8,847 nt of DNA. It comes from JAMOQA01 sp964582785. Lineage in GTDB: Bacteria; Acidobacteriota; Polarisedimenticolia; J045. The DNA is taken from contig CAZOTT010000107.1 in assembly GCA_964582785.1 (NCBI GenBank), forward strand, positions 1 through 8,847, in the 5' to 3' direction. This document shows positions 1 through 6,529 of this stretch, in pieces. Each line of letters opens with the position of its first letter. The stretch's first letter is position 1. A program made the position numbers and the translations under genes. Under the pieces are notes generated by a model. That model saw nothing but the letters and a program-made list of their open reading frames with translations. It had not been told where the DNA came from and did not search any database.

Positions 1-732
1 CGTCGCCATCGCCGGGGCCCTTTCCCGGGCGGGAGCCGGTTCCGCCGCGGCCTCTTCCTCGGGTCCGCTCTCCCCCTCGACCTCGATCACTTCCGAGGGG
101 GCCTTCCCCCCCGCCCCCGCGGCGGCCCGTTCGCCCGTCAGCTCCCCCGCGGGTTCCTCCCGCTGCGGGACCTCCGCCGGCGCGTAGCGCACCTCGAGGC
201 TGAAGAACACGTTGTTCGAGCCCTCCGCCTGGCGGAACCCGCCCGGGGTCACCCGGGAAAACACCGGCGACCGCTCGAGGACCTCCTCGAAGTCGAACAT
301 CGCCTTCCTGTTTCGCGCCACCCCGTCCAGGCCGAGGACGATCCGGCCCGCTTCGAAGGTGGGACGGATCGACACCAGGCGGACGTTCCAGGGGAGGACT
401 TCCTCGAGGTCGTTGAACAGGCGCGTCCAGGAAAAGTTGCGCTGCCGCAGGACGTCCGCCACGAACTCGGCCTGGGCGGAGAGAACGTCGATGTCCAGCC
501 CGTCGAGTTCCTTCTGCAGCCGGGCCGCCTCCGCCTTCATCTTCCGCATCCGCACCCGGTGGTCCGCGATCTGCGTCTCGAGTTCCGCCTTGCGGGTGTC
601 CGCGGTCAGCCAGGCGTGAACGTCGTAGGCGGTGAAGCCGAACGCGAGAATCGCCAGGAGCAGCAGCCCGACCACCACCGGGGTATCGTTCGTGAACGGG
701 CGCGAGGCGAGGTTGAGATCGAGCGGTTTCAC
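1..732 (-). CDS. pilN: PilN-like type IV pilus alignment protein (3' end beyond left edge)
   Basis: PilN is a single-pass inner-membrane protein. It binds cytoplasmic PilM through its short N-terminal tail and pairs with PilO in the periplasm to link the pilus motor to the secretin. The start is a GTG at 732-730 that overlaps the pilM stop as GTGA, with AGGAGG at 738-743 five bases upstream. All 244 codons to the window edge are open. The N-terminal LNLASRPF (residues 6-13) matches the PilM-binding tail of this family. One membrane span lies at about residues 19-37, a charged heptad-like helix at about 43-78, and a compact alpha/beta region at about 100-185 where PilN has its ferredoxin-like domain. 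From about residue 186 there is a Glu/Ala/Pro/Gly-rich, probably disordered tail of at least 58 residues, beyond the usual PilN end. The family call is strong. MshJ- or GspM-like alternatives are less likely given the separate pilM. Confidence 0.85.
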   Translation of the reverse strand, partial: MKPLDLNLASRPFTNDTPVVVGLLLLAILAFGFTAYDVHAWLTADTRKAELETQIADHRVRMRKMKAEAARLQKELDGLDIDVLSAQAEFVADVLRQRNFSWTRLFNDLEEVLPWNVRLVSIRPTFEAGRIVLGLDGVARNRKAMFDFEEVLERSPVFSRVTPGGFRQAEGSNNVFFSLEVRYAPAEVPQREEPAGELTGERAAAGAGGKAPSEVIEVEGESGPEEEAAAEPAPARERAPAMAT

Positions 733-1757
733 GGAACCCTCCTCAGCGCCAGCCCCACGGCGGGCAGCAGCTCGAGGGACTCCTCCGGGGGAAGGTCCCC
801 GAGGCCGCTCACCACCCGCCCCGGGTCGACCTCGCGGATCTCCCCGCAGTCCGCTCCCTCGAGCAGCGAGAGGAACCCCGCGGCGGGGATCCCGACGACC
901 CGCACGTGCATCCGGCTGAATCCCTCGCCGAGGAGGTGTTCCTCGTAGTAGCTCAGGGTCGATCGCACCTCCCGGCCGACCACCCGCAGGCTTTCCTCTC
1001 CCTGGAATCCGCCGTGAAGGTGGTAGTTCTTGGCCCGGTAGAAGATCAGGCGTCCCTGCCGCAGGATCATCATGCTGAAATAGCGGGGCGTGGCGCTGAG
1101 GATCCCCACGTCCCCCGCTTCGCTTCCCTCCTCCGCCTCGATCCCGGCGACGCGGAGGGCGTTGTACATGCCGAACGAGGAAAGGTCCACGAGCCCCACC
1201 CGGTAACCCGCTCCCACGAGCAGGTCCTCGATCGGCCCGACCCCTTCCTCGGGCGCCAGAACGGCGAGCACCTGGATCTTCCCCTCCTCGCTGCGCCCGA
1301 GCACCTGCCACGCCAGGCGGGCCTGCTCCGGGTCGAAGGGCACGCTCTTGCGCAGGTGCCACCGCAGCACCTCGACGGCCTGCCGGCGGGAGGCGGGCAG
1401 TTCCGCCAGCGAGACGAGAAAGACCCGCGCCACCGTGTCCGGCAGGGCGACCGAGAGCCGGCCGGCCCGTTCCGCGCCGGCGAGCCGCAGCGCGGTCCCC
1501 AGCGCCGCGAGGACGGCCCGGCCATCCTCCACCCGCGGCCGCACCAGGGCCGCGGAGAAGGCGCCCTCCGGCAGCGGCTGCCGGGCGTGCCCGGCCAGGA
1601 CCCAGCGCCCCCCCCGCCGGGCCAGGCGGGCCACCGCCACCCCGTCCTCCCGCAGCTCGACCGCCAGGGGCGGGTAGGGGGGACGCAGCCAGGACCGCCG
1701 TCCCAGCATCCCCCCGGCCCGCTCGGCCAGGGCCGTCACCAGCTCGTTCGCGTCCAT
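729..1757 (-). CDS. pilM: PilM-like actin-fold pilus assembly protein
   Basis: A 342-residue protein of the PilM family: cytoplasmic actin-fold proteins that hold the PilN tail under the inner membrane. Family signs are a beta-strand/LPDT segment at 101-108, then an ELP...RWHLRKSVPFDPEQA block at 119-146 (PilM proteins have a similar RWEAEQYIPF-type block), DVG at 216-218, a GYRV/LVDL strand pair near 184-192, and LLPAVGLALR near the C-terminus, where PilM carries an AxGLALR motif. There is no signal peptide or membrane span. The ATG has GAGGAG five bases upstream and lies 24 nt after the pilB stop. Its own stop overlaps the pilN start. Odd points: the two phosphate-binding loops of PilM (DxGSSSVK-like and DIGxxxTT-like) are both eroded, reading VELREDGVAV at 33-42 and DVGILSATPRYF at 216-227, so nucleotide binding is doubtful. 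The N-terminal 30 residues are extra. A GspL- or MshI-like role is an alternative. Confidence 0.85.
   Translation of the reverse strand: MDANELVTALAERAGGMLGRRSWLRPPYPPLAVELREDGVAVARLARRGGRWVLAGHARQPLPEGAFSAALVRPRVEDGRAVLAALGTALRLAGAERAGRLSVALPDTVARVFLVSLAELPASRRQAVEVLRWHLRKSVPFDPEQARLAWQVLGRSEEGKIQVLAVLAPEEGVGPIEDLLVGAGYRVGLVDLSSFGMYNALRVAGIEAEEGSEAGDVGILSATPRYFSMMILRQGRLIFYRAKNYHLHGGFQGEESLRVVGREVRSTLSYYEEHLLGEGFSRMHVRVVGIPAAGFLSLLEGADCGEIREVDPGRVVSGLGDLPPEESLELLPAVGLALRRVP
737..744 (-). promoter_or_regulatory. Shine-Dalgarno that fixes the GTG start of pilN
   Basis: Read on the minus strand, GAGGAGGG ends four bases before the GTG at 732-730. It lies inside the last codons of pilM. With the GTGA overlap it supports a translationally coupled GTG start over any internal ATG further in. 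Confidence 0.7.
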
Positions 1758-1781
1758 CCCGCTCCTCGCCCGCTCCCGCGC

Positions 1782-3422
1782 TCAGTCGACGAAGGTCACC
1801 TTGTTGACCTCGCGCAGGGTGGTCCTGCCCTGGAACACCTTCAGCAGCGCCGACTGCCGCAGGGGCACCATTCCCTCCTCGATCGCCTGGTTCCGGATCT
1901 CCGCCGCCGGCCGGCGATCGAGGATCATCTCACGAATCCGGTCCGACAGGTCCAGCAGCTCGGAGATCGCTTCCCGGCCCCGGTACCCCGTCCCGTGGCA
2001 CTCGATGCACCCCCGCCCCTCGTAGAACGGCCGGTCCCGGTATTCCGCCGGGTCGAGCCCCGAGTCAAGCAGCTGCTGGTCCGTCGGCTGCACCCGCACC
2101 TTGCAGTTCTCGCAGATCAGGCGCACCAGCCGCTGCGCCAGGATGCAGTTCAGCGCCGAGACGAAATTGTACGCCTCGACCTTCATGTTCAGGAACCGTC
2201 CCAGCACGTCGACCACGTTGTTCGCGTGCACCGTGGTGAACACCAGGTGCCCCGTCAGGGCCGACTGGATGGCGATCGAGGCGGTTTCCTCGTCGCGGAT
2301 CTCGCCGACCATGATCTTGTCCGGGTCGTGCCGCAGGATCGACCGCAGCCCCCGCGCGAAGGTCAGCCCCTTCTTCTCGTTCACCGGGATCTGGACGATC
2401 CCCTGGAGCTGGTACTCCACCGGGTCCTCGATGGTGATGATCTTGTCCTCGCTCGACTGGATCTCCGCCAGGGCGGCATAGAGGGTGGTCGTCTTGCCCG
2501 ACCCGGTGGGCCCGGTGACGAGGAACATGCCGTACGGCTCGCGGATGAACTTCCGGACCTTCTTCAGGACGTCCGGTTCGAACCCGCAGACCTCGAGGCT
2601 GAGCGTCTTGAACTTCTCCGACGCGGACTCCTTGTCCAGGATCCGGATGACGCAGTCCTCGCCGTGCACCGTGGGGATGATGCTCACCCGGAAATCGACG
2701 GTGCGCCCCTTGATCCGCAGCTTGAAGCGCCCGTCCTGGGGAATCCGCTTTTCCGAGATGTCCAGCTCGGACATCACCTTGATCCGCGAGATGATCGAGT
2801 TGTGAAACCGCTTGTCGATCGGCTCCATCGCCTGGTAGAGGACGCCGTCGATCCGGTACTTGACGACCACGTCCCGGTCCCGCGACTCGATGTGGATGTC
2901 GGAGGCGCGCCGCTGCAGCGCGTTGAAGATCGTCGAGTCCACCAGCTTGACGATCGGGCTCTGGTCGGCCGTGATCCGGTCGATGGAGAGGATCTCTTCC
3001 CCGTCCTCGTCCTCCCGGACGATCTGGATGCGCAGTTCCTCCGTCGCCTCCTCGAGGACCCGCTGGGACGATTCCGAGCGCTTCAGGATCTCCTGGACGG
3101 CCGAACGCGTGCCGACGACGATCTCGATCGGCTGCCCCAGCAGCAGCTCGAGCTCGTCGATCATCAGCACGTCGGTGGGATCGGTGACGACGACGACCAG
3201 GCGCTCGCCGTCCTTCCGGTACGGCACGAAGTTGTACCGGAACATCAGCTCGACCGGGATCGTCTCGAAGAGCTCGTGGTCGATGGAGAGGTCCTTGAGA
3301 TCGACGAACTCGAGTCCCAGCCGCTCCGCGCGGATGCGGGCCTCGATCTCCTCGTTGACCGAGTCCTGGACCGGGCCGCCGGCGTCGGGGCCGAGGGTCC
3401 CGGGGGGCGTCGTCTCGCTCAT
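1782..3422 (-). CDS. pilB: PilB/GspE-type assembly ATPase
   Basis: A hexameric cytoplasmic ATPase of 546 residues that powers pilus or pseudopilus assembly through PilC. In order: an N-terminal T2SSE_N/MshEN-like domain (about 25-125), the N2 domain with SDIHIES (174-180) and RIPQDGR (226-232), then the RecA-like motor. The motor has Walker A GPTGSGKT (304-311), an Asp box with TIEDPVEY (330-337, E332 the likely catalytic Glu), Walker B around DKIMVGEIRD (368-377) and a His box TGHLVFTTVHAN (390-401). A tetracysteine zinc site follows (C437, C440, C472, C475). Every key motif is intact. The ATG has an AGGAGG five bases upstream and lies just left of the N gap. The N-domain keeps RLG but not a clear full c-di-GMP-binding MshEN repeat, so nucleotide control cannot be claimed. 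PilB is preferred to GspE because separate pilM and pilN follow. The two families are hard to separate by eye, and assembly rather than retraction (PilT) is supported by the N-terminal domain and zinc site. Confidence 0.95.
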   Translation of the reverse strand: MSETTPPGTLGPDAGGPVQDSVNEEIEARIRAERLGLEFVDLKDLSIDHELFETIPVELMFRYNFVPYRKDGERLVVVVTDPTDVLMIDELELLLGQPIEIVVGTRSAVQEILKRSESSQRVLEEATEELRIQIVREDEDGEEILSIDRITADQSPIVKLVDSTIFNALQRRASDIHIESRDRDVVVKYRIDGVLYQAMEPIDKRFHNSIISRIKVMSELDISEKRIPQDGRFKLRIKGRTVDFRVSIIPTVHGEDCVIRILDKESASEKFKTLSLEVCGFEPDVLKKVRKFIREPYGMFLVTGPTGSGKTTTLYAALAEIQSSEDKIITIEDPVEYQLQGIVQIPVNEKKGLTFARGLRSILRHDPDKIMVGEIRDEETASIAIQSALTGHLVFTTVHANNVVDVLGRFLNMKVEAYNFVSALNCILAQRLVRLICENCKVRVQPTDQQLLDSGLDPAEYRDRPFYEGRGCIECHGTGYRGREAISELLDLSDRIREMILDRRPAAEIRNQAIEEGMVPLRQSALLKVFQGRTTLREVNKVTFVD

Positions 3423-3452
3423 GGCGTCCTCCTCCCGTGCCCCGTCAGAGCG

Positions 3453-3462
3453 NNNNNNNNNN
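3453..3462. other. Assembly gap (10 N) between pilC and pilB
   Basis: Ten undetermined bases sit at the 3' end of pilC. A round run of 10 N is a usual scaffolding placeholder, so the true length may differ. With exactly 10 bases, the pilC frame reads on into pilB without a stop. If the true length is 2 modulo 3 (8 or 11, for example), pilC would end at the TGA at 3447-3445, leaving 22 bases to the pilB ATG that carry a good ribosome binding site. Confidence 0.95.
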
Positions 3463-4670
3463 CTCGAGTTCGCGTAGACCTGGAGCAGCGGGTAGTAGAT
3501 CGCGAGCAGCATCATGCCGACCATCACGGCCATGAACACCAGCAGGGCCGGCTCCACCAGGGAAACCAGCGTCTGCATCCGGTGCTCGATTTCCTCGTCG
3601 ATGAAGTCCGCCACGTGCTCGAGCATCTCCGCGAGGCTGCCCGACGACTCGCCGATCTTGACCATCTCGATCATCATGTCCGGGAACAGTCCCGTCTCCT
3701 CGAGGGACGACCAGAGGGCGGCCCCCTCCCGCACCTTCAACGCCACCGTCCGCAGCGCCTCGCCGTAGACCGGCGTGCCGATGGTCCGCGCCACGATCTC
3801 GAGACAGCTCACCAGCGGGATCCCGCCCGCCACGAGGGTGGCCAGCGTCCGCGCGAAGCGGGTGACGACGAACTGCTGCGCGATCGGCCCGACGAGGGGG
3901 CTGCGGTAGACCGCCTTCTCGGTGAGGACCCGCCCGACCGGCGTCCTCTTCCAGACGAGGAACGCCACCAGCCCCACCGCGACGATACCGATCCAGACCA
4001 GCGCCTTTTCCCGCATCGCCGTGGACAGCGCCAGCAGGGCGCGGGTCAGCAGGGGCAGTTCCGCGCCGAAGTCGCTGAAGAACCCCTTGAACTTCGGCAG
4101 CACGTAGGTCATCAGGACCATCGTCAGGCCCAGGGCCATCACCACGAGGATCGCGGGGTAGGTGAAGGCCGAGACGACCTTTCGCCGGATGCCCATCACG
4201 GTCTGGGTGAAACGGATGTACCGTTGGAGGACGGTCGCGACCTCGCCGCTCCGCTCCCCGGAGGCGATGGTGCTGGCGTACAGGGGCGGGAAGATCTCCT
4301 GGGCCTCGAACGCCTCGGAGAGGGATTCCCCTCCCTTGACCCGGTCGTGGACCTCCCGCAGCGCTTCCCGGAAGACGGGGTTCTTCCGCCGTTCGATCAG
4401 GAGGGCAAGGGCCTCGAGGATCGGGATGCCGGCCCGGATCAGGGCCGCGAATTCCTGGTTGAAGAAGAGGAACTCCTTCATGTTGACCCGGCGCCGCCGC
4501 CGGAAGAGATCCCGCAGGGCCGCCACCAGGGGTGACTGCCGCCGGATCGACAGGACGAGGTAGTCCTGTCCCTCCAGCTCCCGGCGCAGGGCCTCCGCGC
4601 TCTCGGCCGTGTAGGTGCGCTCGACGACCTCCCCGGTCGCCGTCGCCAGGCGGCAGCGGAATTCCGGCAT
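3463..4670 (-). CDS. pilC: PilC/GspF-type inner-membrane platform protein (3' end in the N gap)
   Basis: PilC is the polytopic inner-membrane protein that contacts the PilB ATPase and drives pilin insertion into the growing fibre. 402 codons are visible, close to the full family length of about 400. The N-terminal domain (1-45) has the usual two-strand/helix form ending GQDYLVLSIRR. Two T2SSF repeats follow at about 68-193 and 268-393, each opening with an F-x-R/N-x-x-A-x-L-hydrophobic-AGIP/AGGIP signature (AGIP at 80-83, AGGIP at 281-285) and containing a GE(R/S)SG motif (138-142, 340-344). Membrane spans lie near 170-190, 224-240 and 370-392, the classic three-span topology. The ATG is 2 nt after the upstream stop, with a GGGAGGGG purine tract upstream. 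Only the last residues are lost in the gap. The apparent fusion to pilB is a gap artefact. GspF is the alternative name for the same fold. Confidence 0.93.
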
Positions 4671-4672
4671 CG

Positions 4673-5422
4673 CTACTCCCCTCCCGGGGCCGCCGGGTCG
4701 AGGGTCCAGGCCTCGATGGCGACGAAGAGGGCCCGGTCGCGGCCCCGGGACGGGGCGCCGACCAGGTTCATCCTGCCCTCGGGAAGGTTCAGCGTCCAAC
4801 CGAGAACCCGCCGCGGCGCGGCAAGCCCGGAAGCGGCCTCCCGGGAAGACGGCAACCGGAACAGCTCGAACGGTTTCAGGCGGATCACCCCCTGGTCGGG
4901 ATCGACCGCGGCCACCCGGAAGACGACCTGCCACTCGTCCCCGAGCAGGGCCTCCGCCCGTCCTCCCTCCGAGACCCGCAGGCTGACCGACCCCAGGCGC
5001 TCGAAGTGGCTCCAGCGCATCACCTCGGCCAGGGTGCGGGAAACGCCCCGGATCTCCTCCAGGATTCCCTCGCCCGAGGGCGGATCCATGGTGGCGAGCA
5101 CCAGGCTCACGGTGATCTCCACCGACCGGGGAGGCACGTCCCACGACGCCAGCGCCTGGCGGATCCGCTCCAGGTTCCCCGGGGTATCGTCGACGGTCAC
5201 CACCCGGAGCGGCTTGCTCACCCGGTAGGCGCCGCAGGGCCCGACGAGCTGGTCGAGGAGCAGGGCCGTTTCGGCCATCGAGCGGAACCGGACCGGGAAG
5301 ACCCGGCGCTCGATGGTCGTCCCCGGGCAGCCTTCCCCCCCGTCACCCGGGGGCGGCGCCGCCACCGCGGCCGGGGCCAGGAGCGCGAACAGAAGGAGAA
5401 AAACCGCGCCGATCGGTTTCAC
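4673..5422 (-). CDS. Exported protein with secretin-N-like domain, no barrel
   Basis: I do not recognise a named family. The 249-residue product starts at a GTG that overlaps the anti-sigma stop as GTGA, with GGGAG eight bases upstream. Residues 1-22 form a signal peptide (KP, a Leu/Ala/Phe core, then AVAA), so it should be periplasmic or lipid-free outer-envelope. Residues about 39-108 follow the short N1/NolW-type pattern of secretins and FrzA/TonB-like short domains: a strand VFPVRF, a helix ETALLLDQLV, strands YRVS and LRVVTVDD, a helix NLERIRQALASWD, then PPRSVEITVSLVLA. In secretins this unit is repeated before the barrel; here it occurs once. The remaining 115-245 is beta-rich (SVSLRV, WQVVFRV, GVIRLKPFELFR, WTLNLPEGRMNLVGA, ALFVAIEAWTL) and far too short for a secretin pore. 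C32 and C63 could form a disulfide. It lies between anti-sigma and pilC, so a link to secretin docking or to signalling is possible. Function unknown. Confidence 0.75.
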   Translation of the reverse strand: MKPIGAVFLLLFALLAPAAVAAPPPGDGGEGCPGTTIERRVFPVRFRSMAETALLLDQLVGPCGAYRVSKPLRVVTVDDTPGNLERIRQALASWDVPPRSVEITVSLVLATMDPPSGEGILEEIRGVSRTLAEVMRWSHFERLGSVSLRVSEGGRAEALLGDEWQVVFRVAAVDPDQGVIRLKPFELFRLPSSREAASGLAAPRRVLGWTLNLPEGRMNLVGAPSRGRDRALFVAIEAWTLDPAAPGGE

Positions 5423-5856
5423 AGGTCGAACTCCCGGTCGAGAACGAGGGTGAGCACGGGGGCGTCCGGGTCCCGCGGGACGAAGGTCACCACCTCCGCT
5501 CCGGGCGCCTCCACGGTGGCCCGGCAGACTCCCTGGTCCCCCGGCCAGGCAACCGGGTGCCGGGCCGGGCCCCGGAGGGCACCCACCAGCAGGAGAAGAA
5601 GGCCGGCGGCGGCCGCCGCGAGGGCGCCGCGGAGAACGCGGGCCCCGGGGCGTGCCGGCAGGACCGGCAGGGGCGGGGCCGGATCGAGGGCCGCCCCGGG
5701 GTCCAGCAGGGCGAAGACGGCGTCCGGCGCGGCCCGGAGAAGGGCTCCCCGGCAGGCGGCACAGCGGCGAAGGTGGCGGGCCTCGGCCACCGAGGGCGGC
5801 CGCCCGGCGGCGATCGCGCGGAGCGCGGCGGGAAGCGGGTGGACGCCCCCCCTCAC
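5419..5856 (-). CDS. Zinc-binding (ZAS, zf-HC2 type) membrane anti-sigma factor
   Basis: A 145-residue protein that most likely binds and silences the sigma factor encoded just before it. The start is chosen as the GTG at 5856-5854 because it overlaps the sigma stop as GTGA and has GAAGGG eight bases upstream. The frame is open further upstream to a possible ATG at 5904, inside the sigma gene. The cytoplasmic part carries H28-x3-C32-x2-C35, the signature of zinc anti-sigma domains, and H6 is placed like the fourth ligand (H6) of ChrR. One membrane span follows at about 73-93 (Ala/Leu-rich, after an Arg), then a short periplasmic tail of about 50 residues with one Cys (C111) and a strand pattern EVVTFVP...VLTLVLDREFDL. 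The topology suggests sensing of an envelope state. The signal and the mode of release (proteolysis or zinc/thiol chemistry) are unknown. Similarity outside the zinc motif was not recognised. Confidence 0.8.
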   Translation of the reverse strand: MRGGVHPLPAALRAIAAGRPPSVAEARHLRRCAACRGALLRAAPDAVFALLDPGAALDPAPPLPVLPARPGARVLRGALAAAAAGLLLLLVGALRGPARHPVAWPGDQGVCRATVEAPGAEVVTFVPRDPDAPVLTLVLDREFDL

Positions 5857-6431
5857 CGCTCCCGCCCTTCCCCCGGGAAACCGGGCCAGTGCGCCGCCAC
5901 CCACCGGGAAACTTCCCGGCGGGCCTCCTGGAGATGGCTGCGGACGGTGGAGGGGCTCATCCCCAGGACCCGCGCCGTCCGCCCGACGGACCAGCCCTCG
6001 ACCCGGCAGAGGACGAAGACCGCGCGCCGCCGCGGAGAAAGATGCTTCATCGCCTCCCCCAGGGCCCGCTCCAGCTCGCGGGTCTCCAGTTCCGCGGCGG
6101 GCCCCCGGGTCCCCGGCCGGGGCGGTGACGGCTCCGGGAGGGTCTCCCGGGCCTCCTCGGGTCGGGCCCGGCGGCGGCGCAGGGCGTCGATCGACCGGTG
6201 GACGACGGTCCGCAGGAACCAGGCCTCGAAGCCCTGCTCGGGCCGGATCCGCCGGGCGTTGCGCCAGGTGTCGAGACAGGCCGCCTGGACCACGTCCTTC
6301 GCCTCCTCGGGGTCGCCGACGACCCGCAGGGCCACCCGCCAGGCGAGTTCCCAGCGGGGCCGTACGAGGGCGCCGAAGGCGTCCCGGTCACCCCGGGCCG
6401 CCCGCCGGAGCAGTTCCCGCTCGTCCCTCAC
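5853..6431 (-). CDS. ECF (sigma-70 family) RNA polymerase sigma factor
   Basis: A 192-residue two-domain sigma factor that directs RNA polymerase to a small promoter set. Region 2 spans about 7-88: a GDRDAFGALV helix, DPEEAKDVVQAACLDTWRN (40-58, the DAEDxxQ-type core-binding segment) and FEAWFLRTVVHRSIDALRRRR (68-88, the -10 recognition helix). A Pro/Glu/Arg linker covers 90-115. Region 4 spans about 119-176, with LSPRRRAVFVL (131-141) and a helix-turn-helix WSVGRTARVLGMSPSTVRSHLQEAR (147-171). There is no region 1 or 3 and no C-terminal SnoaL or other extension. The start is a GTG with GGGGAG seven bases upstream; it lies 98 nt after the lon stop. The stop overlaps the anti-sigma GTG, a common arrangement for co-produced sigma/anti-sigma pairs. 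Such factors often control their own operon, so autoregulation of the downstream pilus genes is expected but not shown. The ECF subgroup was not determined. Confidence 0.92.
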   Translation of the reverse strand: MRDERELLRRAARGDRDAFGALVRPRWELAWRVALRVVGDPEEAKDVVQAACLDTWRNARRIRPEQGFEAWFLRTVVHRSIDALRRRRARPEEARETLPEPSPPRPGTRGPAAELETRELERALGEAMKHLSPRRRAVFVLCRVEGWSVGRTARVLGMSPSTVRSHLQEARREVSRWVAAHWPGFPGEGRER

Positions 6432-6529
6432 GGGAGGTCTCCCCGGCCCGGTCCCTCACCCGGTTCTACGGACGACCGCCCCGGTGCGTCCAGTGGTCGC
6501 GGCGAGACCCGGCGCCCCCCGCCCATCGG
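6432..6529 (-). promoter_or_regulatory. Intergenic region with weak candidate promoter for the sigma-pilus operon
   Basis: These 98 bases between lon and the sigma gene are the only sizeable non-coding stretch. On the minus strand, TGGACG (6492-6487) and TAGAAC (6468-6463) are 18 bases apart. Each matches the sigma-70 -35 and -10 consensus at four of six positions, which would put a transcript start about 25 nt before the GTG. Overlapping the -10 is a direct repeat ACCGGG-N6-ACCGGG (6464-6459 and 6452-6447). In DNA this GC-rich such matches can arise by chance. I see no hairpin followed by a T run, so an intrinsic terminator for lon is not supported and read-through from lon is possible. Confidence 0.3.

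Noticed and set aside
3300..3422. c-di-GMP-binding MshEN domain in PilB
   Set aside because: Only part of the motif (RLG and hydrophobic positions) is visible and key Gly positions are missing, so binding cannot be claimed.
906..4535. A 1209-codon open frame on the plus strand
   Set aside because: It lies antisense to pilM, pilB and pilC, runs straight through the N gap, and its product is a low-complexity His/Arg/Asp/Gln/Pro mix. This is the known shadow of codon bias in GC-rich genes.
1782..5144. Single 1120-residue PilC-PilB fusion protein starting at 5144
   Set aside because: The first part is out of frame with the exported protein gene, PilC has its own start at 4670, and the join depends on the 10 N placeholder.
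5857..5904. Longer anti-sigma start at the ATG at 5904
   Set aside because: It would bury 16 extra Gly/Arg-rich codons inside the sigma gene. The GTG at 5856 forms the same GTGA overlap as the next junction.
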